Assembly (NCBI RefSeq): GCF_014649775.1
Contig: NZ_BMTR01000018.1
Coordinates: 62,001-126,000, forward strand
Reading direction: 5' to 3'
Length of the DNA: 64,000 nt
Origin: Streptomyces longisporoflavus
GTDB lineage: Bacteria; Actinomycetota; Actinomycetes; Streptomycetales; Streptomycetaceae
The notes under the pieces are model-generated. The model saw nothing but the letters and a program-made list of their open reading frames with translations, ran no database searches and was not told where the DNA came from. A program made the translations under genes and the position numbers. Within the stretch, counting starts at the first letter, position 1; each line of letters opens with the position of its first letter. Of the stretch, positions 41,846 to 50,316 are shown piece after piece.

Positions 41846-43225
41846 TCAGAGCTTCGTCCACGCCTCCGTGAGGACCTGGCGCAGGATGCCCTCGATCTCG
41901 TCGAAGGTCTCCTGCGTGGAGATCAGCGGCGGGGCGAGCTGGACGACCGGGTCACCGCGGTCGTCGGCGCGGCAGTACAGGCCGTTCTCGTACAGCGCCT
42001 TGGAGAGGAAGCCGTACAGGACGCGCTCGGTCTCCTCGTCGTTGAACGTCTCCTTGGTGGCCTTGTCCTTCACGAGCTCGATGCCGTAGAAGAAGCCGTT
42101 GCCGCGGACGTCGCCGACGATCGGCAGGTCGTGCAGCTTGCGCAGCGTCTGGTAGAACGCGTCCTCGTTGTCGAGGACGTGCTGGTTGAGCTGCTCCTTC
42201 TCGAAGATGTCGAGGTTGGCGAGGCCGACCGCGGCCGAGACCGGGTGGCCGCCGAAGGTGTAGCCGTGCAGGAAGGTGTTGCCGCCCTTGTAGAACGGCT
42301 CGGCGAGCTTGTCCGAGATGATGCAGGCGCCGATCGGGGAGTAGCCCGACGTCATGCCCTTGGCGCAGGTGATCATGTCCGGGACGTAGCCGAACTTGTC
42401 GCAGGCGAACATCGTGCCGAGGCGGCCGAAGGCGCAGATGACCTCGTCCGAGACGAGCAGCACGTCGTACTTGTCGCAGATCTCGCGCACGCGCTGGAAG
42501 TAGCCGGGCGGCGGCGGGAAGCAGCCACCGGCGTTCTGCACCGGCTCCAGGAACACGGCGGCGACCGTCTCGGGGCCCTCGAAGAGGATCTCCTGCTCGA
42601 TCTGGTCGGCGGCCCAGCGGCCGAAGGCCTCCGGATCGTCGCCGTGGATCGGGGCGCGGTAGATGTTCGTGTTCGGCACCTTGTGCGCGCCGGGGACCAG
42701 CGGCTCGAAGGGGGCCTTGAGCGCGGGCAGGCCGGTGATGGACAGGGCGCCCTGCGGGGTGCCGTGGTAGGCGACCGCGCGCGAGATGACCTTGTACTTC
42801 GTGTGGTTGCCGGTGAGCTTGTGGTACTGCTTCGCCAGCTTCCACGCGGTCTCGACGGCCTCGCCGCCACCGGTGGTGAAGAAGACCTTGTTGAGGTCGC
42901 CGGGCGCGTAGTCGGCCAAACGTTCCGCCAGCTCGACGGCCTTCGGGTGGGCGTAGCTCCACACCGGGAAGAAGGCCAGCTCCTGCGCCTGCTTGTAGGC
43001 CGTCTCGGCGAGCTCGTGACGACCGTGACCGGCGTTGACCACGAACAGGCCGGAGAGGCCGTCGAGGTACTTCTTGCCCTTGTCGTCGTAGATGTAGGTG
43101 CCTTCGCCACGCACGATGGTGGGCACGGGTGCGTTCTCGTAGTCCGACATGCGGGTGAAGTGCATCCACAAGTGGTCGTACGCGGTCTGGCTGAGGTCCT
43201 TGCTCACGGCTATCGGGTTCCCCAC
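41846..43225 (-). CDS. Class III aminotransferase, polyamine/omega-amino acid type
   Basis: PLP enzyme of 459 residues that likely transfers the amino group of putrescine, cadaverine or a related omega-amine to pyruvate or 2-oxoglutarate. FFTTGGGEAVETAWKLAKQY is the PLP phosphate region, VSDEVICAFGRLG holds the PLP-ring Asp, and the Schiff-base Lys is in ITCAKGMTSGYSPIG. First residues MGNPIAVSKDL; the GTG at 43225 overlaps the Lrp stop by 16 bases, so it is transcribed with the regulator. GTG 43207 is an alternative. Confidence 0.9.
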   Translation of the reverse strand: MGNPIAVSKDLSQTAYDHLWMHFTRMSDYENAPVPTIVRGEGTYIYDDKGKKYLDGLSGLFVVNAGHGRHELAETAYKQAQELAFFPVWSYAHPKAVELAERLADYAPGDLNKVFFTTGGGEAVETAWKLAKQYHKLTGNHTKYKVISRAVAYHGTPQGALSITGLPALKAPFEPLVPGAHKVPNTNIYRAPIHGDDPEAFGRWAADQIEQEILFEGPETVAAVFLEPVQNAGGCFPPPPGYFQRVREICDKYDVLLVSDEVICAFGRLGTMFACDKFGYVPDMITCAKGMTSGYSPIGACIISDKLAEPFYKGGNTFLHGYTFGGHPVSAAVGLANLDIFEKEQLNQHVLDNEDAFYQTLRKLHDLPIVGDVRGNGFFYGIELVKDKATKETFNDEETERVLYGFLSKALYENGLYCRADDRGDPVVQLAPPLISTQETFDEIEGILRQVLTEAWTKL

Positions 43226-43707
43226 ATATAGGTCTGCTTCTTGAGCTTCAGATAGACGAAGCTCTCGGTGGAGCGCACGCCGGGGAGGGCGCGGATGCGC
43301 TTGTTGATCACTTCGAGAAGGTGGTCGTCGTCCTCGCAGACGACCTCCACCATCAGGTCGAAGGAGCCCGCGGTCATCACCACGTACTCACACTCGGCCA
43401 TGGCCGTCAGCGCCTCCGCGACCGGATCCAGATCACCCTCGACGTTTATGCCGACCATCGCCTGGCGCCGGAAGCCCACGGTGAGCGGGTCCGTGACGGC
43501 GACGATCTGCATCACGCCCTGGTCGAGCAGCTTCTGGACGCGCTGGCGCACGGCCGCTTCGGACAGGCCCACGGCCTTGCCGATGGCGGCGTACGGACGG
43601 CGTCCGTCCTCCTGAAGCTGTTCGATGATCGCCAGGGAGACGGCGTCGATGGGAGAAGAGCTGTTCCCGTGCCGGGAACTACTGGAATCTGCGCTGCGAC
43701 TGGCCAC
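43210..43707 (-). CDS. Lrp/AsnC-family regulator
   Basis: A 165-residue regulator with N-terminal helix-turn-helix (IIEQLQEDGRRPYAAIGKAV, GLSEAAVRQRVQKLL) and C-terminal RAM ligand domain (GINVEGDLDPVAEALTAMAE, ALPGVRSTESFVYLKLKKQT). It is placed head to head with an aldehyde dehydrogenase and directly before an aminotransferase, so polyamine or amino-acid control is likely. An Lrp-type regulator of polyamine use (EpuRI) has been described in S. coelicolor; this may be its counterpart. GTG at 43707. Confidence 0.9.
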   Translation of the reverse strand: MASRSADSSSSRHGNSSSPIDAVSLAIIEQLQEDGRRPYAAIGKAVGLSEAAVRQRVQKLLDQGVMQIVAVTDPLTVGFRRQAMVGINVEGDLDPVAEALTAMAECEYVVMTAGSFDLMVEVVCEDDDHLLEVINKRIRALPGVRSTESFVYLKLKKQTYMWGTR

Positions 43708-43753
43708 GACCCCATGGTGCACAGGACTCGACAGTTCCGCAAGGTCAGATCGA

Positions 43754-43799
43754 TGAAATTCGTTGTCTGAAGCTTCAATAGTCACGGATTTCGCAGCTA
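43754..43799. promoter_or_regulatory. Candidate Lrp operator in the divergent promoter region
   Basis: A perfect 10-bp palindrome TGAAGCTTCA at 43768-43777 is flanked by a wider dyad, GAAATTCG on the left and CGGATTTC on the right. It sits between the Lrp gene and the aldehyde dehydrogenase gene. Lrp proteins often bind such AT-rich dyads. Confidence 0.5.
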
Positions 43800-43883
43800 A
43801 GGGCCTCCGGGTATGTTGAAAGCGTCGGTACACCGACTAGGGTGGGTGTCTCATCCACTGGACATCTGACTGGAGGGCCGGAA

Positions 43884-45323
43884 GTGACCACCGAGCTGCG
43901 CCGCCTGCGTAACTACATCGACGGAGAATTCCGGGACGCCGCCGACGGCCGGACCACCGAAGTGGTCAACCCCGCCAACGGCGAGTCCTACGCAACCGCG
44001 CCCCTGTCCGGGCAGGCCGACGTCGACGCCGCCATGGAGGCGGCTGCCCGCGCGTTCCCCGCCTGGCGTGACCTGACGCCCGCCGAGCGCCAGAAGGCCC
44101 TGCTGAAGATCGCCGACGCGTTCGAGGAGCGGGCCGAGGAGCTCATCGCCGCCGAGGTCGAGAACACGGGCAAGCCGACCGGCCTCACGCGGTCCGAGGA
44201 AATCCCGCCCATGGTCGACCAGATCCGCTTCTTCGCGGGCGCGGCCCGGATGCTCGAAGGCCGCGCGGCCGGCGAGTACATGGAGGGTCTGACCTCCATC
44301 ATCCGCCGCGAGCCGATCGGTGTCTGCGCGCAGGTCGCGCCGTGGAACTACCCGATGATGATGGGCGTATGGAAGTTCGCCCCGGCGCTCGCCGCGGGCA
44401 ACACCGTCGTCCTCAAGCCCTCGGACACGACCCCCGCGTCGACCGTCCTGATGGCCGAGATCATCGGCTCGATCGTCCCCAAGGGCGTCTTCAACGTCGT
44501 CTGCGGCGACCGTGACACCGGCCGCGCGATGGTCGAGCACCACACCCCGGCGATGGCCTCCATCACCGGCTCCGTGCGCGCCGGCATGCAGGTCGCCGAG
44601 TCCGCCTCCAAGGACCTCAAGCGGGTCCACCTGGAGCTGGGCGGCAAGGCGCCGGTCGTCGTCTTCGAGGACGCCGACATCGCCAAGGCCGTCGAGGACA
44701 TCTCGATGGCGGGCTTCTTCAACGCGGGCCAGGACTGTACGGCCGCCACGCGCGTGCTCGTCCACGAGTCCATCCACGACGAGTTCGTGACGGCGCTCGC
44801 CAAGGCCGCCGCCGACACGAAGACCGGTCAGCCGGACGACGAGGACGTGCTCTACGGCCCGCTCAACAACGCCAACCAGCTGAAGCAGGTCTCCGGCTTC
44901 ATCGACCGCCTTCCGGCGCACGCCAAGGTCGAGGCGGGCGGTCAGCGCGTCGGCGAGAAGGGCTTCTTCTACGCCCCGACCGTCGTCTCCGGCCTCAAGC
45001 AGGACGACGAGATCATCCAGAACGAGGTCTTCGGCCCGGTCATCACCGTCCAGTCCTTCACGGACGAGGCGCAGGCCGTGTCGTACGCGAACGGCGTGGA
45101 CTACGCCCTGGCCTCCTCGGTCTGGACGCAGAACCACGCGCGCGCCATGCGCATGTCCAAGGTCCTGGACTTCGGCTGCGTCTGGATCAACACGCACATC
45201 CCGCTGGTCGCGGAGATGCCGCACGGCGGCTTCAAGAAGTCCGGCTACGGCAAGGACCTCTCGGCGTACGGCTTCGACGACTACACGCGCATCAAGCACG
45301 TGATGACGTCGATCGAGGGCTGA
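43884..45323 (+). CDS. Gamma-aminobutyraldehyde/betaine-type aldehyde dehydrogenase (copy 1)
   Basis: NAD(P)-dependent dehydrogenase of 479 residues that would oxidise 4-aminobutyraldehyde to GABA in putrescine breakdown. VAPWNYPMMMGVWKFAPALA and LKPSDTTPAS form the cofactor site; the general base Glu is in LELGGKAPVVVFEDAD and the catalytic Cys in NAGQDCTAATR. EMPHGGFKKSGYGKDLS is the C-terminal signature. GTG 43884 follows CTGGAGGG. A paralogue is at 53683. Confidence 0.92.
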   Translation: MTTELRRLRNYIDGEFRDAADGRTTEVVNPANGESYATAPLSGQADVDAAMEAAARAFPAWRDLTPAERQKALLKIADAFEERAEELIAAEVENTGKPTGLTRSEEIPPMVDQIRFFAGAARMLEGRAAGEYMEGLTSIIRREPIGVCAQVAPWNYPMMMGVWKFAPALAAGNTVVLKPSDTTPASTVLMAEIIGSIVPKGVFNVVCGDRDTGRAMVEHHTPAMASITGSVRAGMQVAESASKDLKRVHLELGGKAPVVVFEDADIAKAVEDISMAGFFNAGQDCTAATRVLVHESIHDEFVTALAKAAADTKTGQPDDEDVLYGPLNNANQLKQVSGFIDRLPAHAKVEAGGQRVGEKGFFYAPTVVSGLKQDDEIIQNEVFGPVITVQSFTDEAQAVSYANGVDYALASSVWTQNHARAMRMSKVLDFGCVWINTHIPLVAEMPHGGFKKSGYGKDLSAYGFDDYTRIKHVMTSIEG

Positions 45324-45352
45324 GGTCCGCGGTTTCCGTTCCCGTTCCCGTT

Positions 45353-45385
45353 CCGCCCCCGCGTACCTCGTGTACGCGGGGGCGG
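45353..45385 (+). terminator. Terminator after aldehyde dehydrogenase copy 1
   Basis: 14-bp perfect stem CCGCCCCCGCGTAC / GTACGCGGGGGCGG with a 5-base loop, 30 bases past the stop. Preceded by a run of cgttcc repeats. Confidence 0.7.
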
Positions 45386-45503
45386 TCGCGTCTCAACTCC
45401 CCGGTCCCGCCCGCCGGGTGATCGACAGGGTGTCGCTTCCCGTACGTTCGGCTCGACGCAGCGTCCATTGCCCGTACGTGACACGCGGGCGCATGCTGCC
45501 GGG

Positions 45504-46727
45504 GTGCGAGCGAACCCCAGAGCAGCCTCTTCAGTCTCCCGCCGGACGTTCTCCCGCCGGCCGGTCTCCCGACGGTCCCTGCTGCGAGCCGTCGGCGGCG
45601 GGGCGGCCGCCGGTGCGCTCACGGCGTGCGGGGTGCCCGCCGCTTACATCGGGCCCGGAGAGCGCGGAGCGAGGGACCGCTCGCGGCAGGACAGGACGCT
45701 GGCCTTCGCCAACTGGCCGCTCTACATCGACACCGACGACGATGACTCGACGAAGCGGCCCACGCTCGACGCCTTCGAGAAGCGGACCGGCATCGACGTC
45801 CGCTACACGGAGGAGATCAACGACAACGACGAGTTCTTCGGCAAGATCAGCCCGTCCCTGATGAACCACCAGGAGACCGGCCGCGACCTCATCGTCATCA
45901 GCGACTGGATGTGCGCGCGCTTCGTGCGGCTGGGCTGGGTGCAGGAGATGGACCGCGCCCGGCAGCCGAACGTCACCAAGTACCTCGATCCGCTGCTGCG
46001 TTCGCCCGGTTTCGACCCCGGCCGCAAGAACACGGTGCCCTGGCAGTCCGGCATCACCGGCATCGCGTACAACAAGCGCAGGCTGGGCCGGGAGATCAAG
46101 CACGTATCCGACCTGTGGGACGACGATCTCAAGGGCCGGGTCACGCTGCTCTCCGGGCTCGACGAGTCGTTCGCGCTGCTCATGCAGGGCGACGGCGTCG
46201 ACATCACCAAGTGGAAGGCCGACGACTTCCACCGGATGTGCGACCGGGTGGAGAAGCTGGTCGCCGCCCAGCACATCCGCCGCTTCACCGGCAACGACTA
46301 CATCAAGGACCTCTCCAGCGGCGACGTCCTTGCCTGCCAGGCCTACAGCGGTGACGTCATCCAGCTCCAGGCGGACGACCCGGACATCGAGTTCGTGGTG
46401 CCGCAGGAGGGGGCCGAGCTGTGGGCCGAGTCCCTGATGATCCCCAACCTGGCCCGGCACAAGCAGAGCGCGGAACGGCTCATCGACCACTACTACGACC
46501 CCGAGGTGGCCGCCGAGCTCGCGGCCTGGGTCAACTACGTCTGCCCCGTACCGGCCGCGCGCGACGTCCTCGCCTCGTCCGAGGACAAGGAGCTCGCCGC
46601 GCTCGCCGACGACCCGCTGATCTTCCCGGACGACGCGATGCGGAAGCGGCTGGCGATCGCGCGGGACATCACGTCGAAGGAGCGGACGGAGTTCGCGAAG
46701 CGGTGGAACGCGATCGCGGGCCTTTAG
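45504..46727 (+). CDS. Spermidine/putrescine-type substrate-binding lipoprotein (copy 1)
   Basis: A 407-residue PotD/F-type binding protein. Export signal has twin arginines (SRRSLLRAVGGGAAAG) and a lipobox (LTACG), so it is a Tat lipoprotein. The mature part has LAFANWPLYIDTDDDDSTKR, DLIVISDWMCARFVRLGWVQ and PWQSGITGIAYNKRRL. It is not followed by its own ATPase or permease and may share those at 56659-59548. GTG 45504 chosen. Its 3' end is duplicated four times. Confidence 0.88.
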   Translation: MRANPRAASSVSRRTFSRRPVSRRSLLRAVGGGAAAGALTACGVPAAYIGPGERGARDRSRQDRTLAFANWPLYIDTDDDDSTKRPTLDAFEKRTGIDVRYTEEINDNDEFFGKISPSLMNHQETGRDLIVISDWMCARFVRLGWVQEMDRARQPNVTKYLDPLLRSPGFDPGRKNTVPWQSGITGIAYNKRRLGREIKHVSDLWDDDLKGRVTLLSGLDESFALLMQGDGVDITKWKADDFHRMCDRVEKLVAAQHIRRFTGNDYIKDLSSGDVLACQAYSGDVIQLQADDPDIEFVVPQEGAELWAESLMIPNLARHKQSAERLIDHYYDPEVAAELAAWVNYVCPVPAARDVLASSEDKELAALADDPLIFPDDAMRKRLAIARDITSKERTEFAKRWNAIAGL

Positions 46728-46797
46728 ACGGGTCCGGGACCTTTGGACGGGTCCCGGGCCTTTGGACGGATCGCGGGGCTTTGGACAGGCTGTCGTC
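46722..46797. repeat. Four 19-bp tandem copies of the binding-protein 3' end
   Basis: Copies start at 46722, 46741, 46760 and 46779 (core ctttggacgggtcccgggc). Copy 1 includes the TAG stop of the binding-protein gene. The preceding bases gatcgcggg also recur near copy 3. Confidence 0.8.
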
Positions 46798-46809
46798 GGG
46801 CGCCGCCGT

Positions 46810-47277
46810 TCAGGAGCGGCGTCGGCGCAGGGCCTTGCGGGTGTCCTCGGCCGCGTACGTGACGTGCAGCCGCCATGTCTTCAGCTTGTCCTCCGCCTTT
46901 GACGCGAGCGCCCGCCATTTGAACCACAGGGGCAGCTTCCGGAACGGCACGTAGTCGAGGGTGTCGTCGACGGCCGACTGCGCGAAACCGCCGTGGCCTT
47001 CCGCGCGCAGCGCGGCGTACAGCTCCGGCGTCAGCTCGCCGTTGAGCCGCGCCGCCGTGCCCGCCGCGGTGTACGCGAACCCGCGCTGGCCGCGGTCCGC
47101 AAGGCGCATCGCCCTGAGGATGCGGGGCGATGCCTCCTCCAGCGAGCAGTGGAAGGCCAGCCCGATCGCGGCCGTGCCGAGCCCGCTCTCCCCGCGTTCG
47201 TACGCCGCGTCCCACTCGGCGGGGTCGTCCATGCCCAACAGGCCCTCGCCGCTCGTCCAGTCCCACTCGGCCGCCAC
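46810..47277 (-). CDS. Conserved hypothetical protein
   Basis: A 155-residue protein without a recognised family. The start GTG at 47277 is chosen because AAGGAGG lies 7 bases upstream; an earlier ATG at 47307 would place that ribosome-binding site inside the gene. It contains AEWDWTSGEGLLGMDDPAEW and FAQSAVDDTLDYVPFRKLPL and a basic C-terminus (ALRRRRS). No membrane span or signal peptide. Converges with the binding-protein gene. Confidence 0.6.
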   Translation of the reverse strand: MAAEWDWTSGEGLLGMDDPAEWDAAYERGESGLGTAAIGLAFHCSLEEASPRILRAMRLADRGQRGFAYTAAGTAARLNGELTPELYAALRAEGHGGFAQSAVDDTLDYVPFRKLPLWFKWRALASKAEDKLKTWRLHVTYAAEDTRKALRRRRS

Positions 47278-47377
47278 GGCCAGGCCTCCTTGATCACCGG
47301 GCTTCATTTGAACACCCACGAGCCGCCTTGCGTTTCATGGGTAACTGCATGGCTCGCGATGAAAAGGAACGAACGTG

Positions 47378-48196
47378 ATGCCCAAGCGAACCGGCCTGCT
47401 CGCGGCGCTCGCCGCTCTGCCCGCCGTCCTTCTCACCGTGGCCGTCTCGTCCCCGGTGTTCGCGGCGGACACCCCGGCCTACCAGATCGACCTCGCTCCG
47501 CTGAACGACTCCGGGGCCACGGGAACGGCCCTCCTCAGCCTGCGCGGCAACGCGCTGACCGTATGGATCAAGTCCGAGGGGATGGTGCCGGGACAGCCGT
47601 CGGCGCAGCACCTGCACGGTTCCACCGACGGGCACGACTTCCAGTGCCCCGACAATGGCGACGACACCAACAAAGACGGCATCCTCGACAACACCGAGGC
47701 CACCGTCCACTACGGGGACATCAACATCTCGCTGACCGAATCCGGGGGCACCGACGAGGGCAGCGGCCTCGCCGTCGACCGGATGCCCGTGGCCGACGCG
47801 CAGGGGAAGGTCTCGTACAAGCGGACCATCACCGTCGGGCAGGACGTGGTCGATCACATCAAGGACCTGCACATCGTGCAGCACGGCATCGACCCCAACG
47901 ACAACGGCAAGTACGACTTCGAGGGCGCGGGCAAGAGCGAGCTCGACCCGAAGCTCCCCCAGGAGGCCACCGCTCCGACCAACTGCGGTGTGGTCAAGGG
48001 CGCGGCCGTCGGATCCGTGCCGGTCGGCGGGGTCGAGACAGGGGGCGGCGCAGCCCCGGACGGTCCGTCGTCCGGGGCCGTGATCGGTACCGCCGGGGCG
48101 GCGGCGCTGACGGCCGCCGGTGTGCTGGTCGTCGCGCGGCGGCGGATGCGGCCGACGCCCGTTCCCGCGGTCGTGAAGACCGGGGATGCCGCGTGA
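47378..48196 (+). CDS. CHRD-type cell-surface protein with C-terminal sorting region
   Basis: A 272-residue secreted protein. Signal peptide (LLAALAALPAVLLTVAVSSP, cleaved after VFA), then a CHRD-like domain (LTVWIKSEGMVPGQPSAQHL, HLHGSTDGHDFQCP). The C-terminus has a Gly/Pro linker (GGVETGGGAAPDG), a membrane span (IGTAGAAALTAAGVLVV) and a basic tail (ARRRMR). This is the layout of a sortase substrate although no LPxTG is present. GTGA overlap with the sortase gene makes it the likely substrate. Confidence 0.8.
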   Translation: MPKRTGLLAALAALPAVLLTVAVSSPVFAADTPAYQIDLAPLNDSGATGTALLSLRGNALTVWIKSEGMVPGQPSAQHLHGSTDGHDFQCPDNGDDTNKDGILDNTEATVHYGDINISLTESGGTDEGSGLAVDRMPVADAQGKVSYKRTITVGQDVVDHIKDLHIVQHGIDPNDNGKYDFEGAGKSELDPKLPQEATAPTNCGVVKGAAVGSVPVGGVETGGGAAPDGPSSGAVIGTAGAAALTAAGVLVVARRRMRPTPVPAVVKTGDAA

Positions 48197-48882
48197 GCCG
48201 CCGCCCGGCCCTTCGGGCGGGGACGCGGCATGCCCCCGTGATCGCCGCCGTCGCGGCGGCTCTGCTGCTCACCGCGTGCGCGGGCGAGGACGGCGGCGGC
48301 ACCGCAGCGTCGCAGGACCCGCCGCCGGCCCGGAGCGCCCCGAACGCCGAGCCGGAGGCGGATGCGGGGGCGGGTTCGGAGCCGGAGGCGGGATCGGGGG
48401 CGGGCCAGGACGCGAAAGCCATGGACCTGGCCCGGTCCGCGCCCCAGCGGGTCTCCATCCCCTCCCTGGGAGTGTCGAGCGAGCTGGAGACGCTGGGGCA
48501 GAACAAGGACGGGGCGATGACGACGCCGGAGAACCCCGACCTGGCGGGCTGGTACGAACCGGGCCCCGCCCCCGGCTCCCGCGGCCCGGCGGTGATTGCG
48601 GGGCACGTGACCTGGAACGGCGCGGACGCGGTCTTCAAGGGCCTGAAGACGATGAAGGCGGGGGACACCATCGAGGTTGCCCGCGAGGACGGGAAGACGG
48701 CCACCTTCACCGCGGACCGCGTCGAGGAGTACCCGAAGAAGAAGTTCCCCACCCTGGAGGTGTACAAGAACATCGACCACGCGGGACTGCGACTGATCAC
48801 CTGCGGCGGCGAGTTCGACGCGGACCGGCACTACTACGCCAACAACGTCACGGTGTTCGCGAGCATGACGGGTGTCGCCTAG
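48193..48882 (+). CDS. Class F sortase
   Basis: A 229-residue transpeptidase or protease that would anchor the neighbouring surface protein. The N-terminus is hydrophobic with a lipobox-like LLTACAG, then an acidic linker. The sortase fold has the catalytic His in VIAGHVTWNG and the catalytic Cys in LRLITCGGEFD, with an Arg in DRHYYANNV. Its start codon overlaps the previous stop by 4 bases (GTGA). Confidence 0.88.
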   Translation: MSRRPALRAGTRHAPVIAAVAAALLLTACAGEDGGGTAASQDPPPARSAPNAEPEADAGAGSEPEAGSGAGQDAKAMDLARSAPQRVSIPSLGVSSELETLGQNKDGAMTTPENPDLAGWYEPGPAPGSRGPAVIAGHVTWNGADAVFKGLKTMKAGDTIEVAREDGKTATFTADRVEEYPKKKFPTLEVYKNIDHAGLRLITCGGEFDADRHYYANNVTVFASMTGVA

Positions 48883-48894
48883 GCGCTCCCTGGT

Positions 48895-49275
48895 TCACTG
48901 GGTAGGGCGGGGGTCGTCGGGTGGGCCGTCCGCCTGCTCCCGGGCCGCCATCACCTCGTCGCCGTGGTCGAAGGCCCACGCGCCGAAGGCCTCGATCGGG
49001 TCGAGCAACGTACGCCCCAAGGCGGTGAGTTCGTACTCGACGCGGGGCGGTGACTCGGCGTACGGCTGCCGCGAGACGAGGCCGTTGTACTCCAGGCGGC
49101 GCAGCGTCTCGGTGAGGATCTTGGGGCTGATGCCGCCGATCCGGGCGCGCAGTTCACCGGGGCGGCACGGCCCGTGCCGCAGGGCCCAGAGCACCACGGC
49201 GTTCCAGGTGTTGGCCAGCAGGTCGAAGGCGAGTCGGGCGCGGCAGTCCGCGAGCAGATCGTCGTTCGTCGTCAC
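48895..49275 (-). CDS. HxlR-family transcriptional regulator
   Basis: A 126-residue winged-helix regulator. The HxlR core is LLANTWNAVVLWALRHGPCR, FxELRxxIGGIS-type (GELRARIGGISPKILTETLR) and the wing YAESPPRVEYELTALGRTLL. It often responds to aldehydes or oxidants. GTG 49275 chosen. It is divergent from an oxidoreductase gene, its probable target. Confidence 0.9.
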   Translation of the reverse strand: MTTNDDLLADCRARLAFDLLANTWNAVVLWALRHGPCRPGELRARIGGISPKILTETLRRLEYNGLVSRQPYAESPPRVEYELTALGRTLLDPIEAFGAWAFDHGDEVMAAREQADGPPDDPRPTQ

Positions 49276-49392
49276 GTACCGAATGGTGCCCGAGCGCTTT
49301 CCTACTGTCGTCCCTGTTCCCCGGTGACCGAGGTACCGGGCGAGCCGTACGAGTGGGACGAGCAGGACGAGTGGGACGTGAGGGAGACGCGC

Positions 49393-50061
49393 ATGCGGAT
49401 AGGCATCATCGGCACGGGCAGCATGGCGGACGCGCTCGGCACGCACTGGGTGCGCGCGGGGCACGAGGTGCTGATCGGCGGGCGGGACGAGGGGCGTGCG
49501 GCGGCGCTCGCCGCGCGGATGGGAGCGGCGGGGCACGGGACCGCACGTGCGGCGGCCGGGTTCGGGGACGCGGTGCTGCTCGCCGTGCCGTACGAGGCGG
49601 GGGCGGCCGTGGCCGGGCAACTCGGGGACGCCCTGCACGGACGGGTGCTGATCGACTGCTCCAACCCGGTGGGCCCCGGCTTCGTCCTGCTCACCGAGGG
49701 CGGTCCATCGGCAGCGCGGCGGCTCGCGGACGCGGCGCCCGCGGCCCGGGTCGTCAAGGCGTTCAACCTCTGCCACGAGGACGTATGGCGGATGGACCCG
49801 CCGGTCTTCGACGGCCGTCCGCTCGCGGTGCCGGTGTGCGGGGACGACGAGAGCGCGCTGGACGTCGTACGGGAGCTGGTGAAGGACGCCGGCTGCGAGC
49901 CGTTCGCCGCGGGCGGCCTGGAGCGTGCCGGTCTCGTCGAGGCGACGGCGGCGCTGCTCATCGGCCTCTGGGTGGGGGAGGGGGCGGACGCGCAGGCGAT
50001 CGCGCCGCCGCTGGCGTATGCCGCCGGGATGCCGCGTGCAGAGGCGGTCACCTCGCCATGA
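49393..50061 (+). CDS. NADPH:F420-type reductase / coenzyme F420-dependent oxidoreductase family protein
   Basis: A 222-residue NAD(P)-binding protein. Rossmann start MRIGIIGTGSMADALGTHWV, NADP-type loop IGGRDEGRAAAL, then VLIDCSNPVGPGF and VVKAFNLCHEDVW, the pattern of F420H2:NADP oxidoreductases. Whether it binds F420 is not shown. AGGGAGA precedes the ATG 49393. The adjacent divergent HxlR gene suggests redox or aldehyde-linked regulation. Confidence 0.8.
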   Translation: MRIGIIGTGSMADALGTHWVRAGHEVLIGGRDEGRAAALAARMGAAGHGTARAAAGFGDAVLLAVPYEAGAAVAGQLGDALHGRVLIDCSNPVGPGFVLLTEGGPSAARRLADAAPAARVVKAFNLCHEDVWRMDPPVFDGRPLAVPVCGDDESALDVVRELVKDAGCEPFAAGGLERAGLVEATAALLIGLWVGEGADAQAIAPPLAYAAGMPRAEAVTSP

Positions 50062-50215
50062 GCAGGATGACGAGAACGATGCCGACCAAGAGGGCGATGG
50101 TCAGCATGAGGCCTACCGGATGGCGTGGATTCAGGCGGTGGCCGCGATAACCCCGCTCGTCGCGCTCGTACACGAAGAGCGGTTCCTCCCGCCTGTCGTC
50201 GTCGCTGTTCCCCAT
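50048..50215 (-). CDS. 55-residue single-span membrane protein
   Basis: Small protein MGNSDDDRREEPLFVYERDE with a hydrophilic N-terminal half followed by RHPVGLMLTIALLVGIVLVI ending LLMAR. The topology is one C-terminal membrane segment with an acidic cytoplasmic or external head. It overlaps the end of the convergent oxidoreductase gene by 14 bases. No function can be assigned; conservation would need checking. Confidence 0.6.
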   Translation of the reverse strand: MGNSDDDRREEPLFVYERDERGYRGHRLNPRHPVGLMLTIALLVGIVLVILLMAR

Positions 50216-50235
50216 GCACCACAAGCTAGTTGAGG

Positions 50236-50263
50236 GGGGCGCCCGGCCACGAGAGGGCGCCCC
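50236..50263 (-). terminator. Terminator after the GDPD gene
   Basis: GGGGCGCCC at 50236-50244 and GGGCGCCCC at 50255-50263 form a 9-bp stem with a 10-base loop, between the minus-strand GDPD stop and the small membrane protein gene. Confidence 0.65.
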
Positions 50264-50316
50264 GCCGTTACCGCGTGCGCGGGGCGTCCCGCCGTCACCG
50301 CGTGCGCAGGACGTGC
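50263..50316. repeat. 27-bp tandem duplication of the GDPD 3' end
   Basis: cgccgttaccgcgtgcgc at 50263 recurs as cgccgtcaccgcgtgcgc at 50290. The right copy encodes the last residues and TGA of the GDPD gene (minus strand); the left copy would encode a further TAA, offset by 27 bases and in frame. Confidence 0.75.

Noticed and set aside
40949..43231. A 760-codon plus-strand open frame opposite the ABC ATPase and aminotransferase genes
   Set aside because: It is the antisense shadow of two clear genes; composition is low-complexity Arg/Gly/Val/Asp and no family motif is present. Long antisense frames are expected at this G+C.
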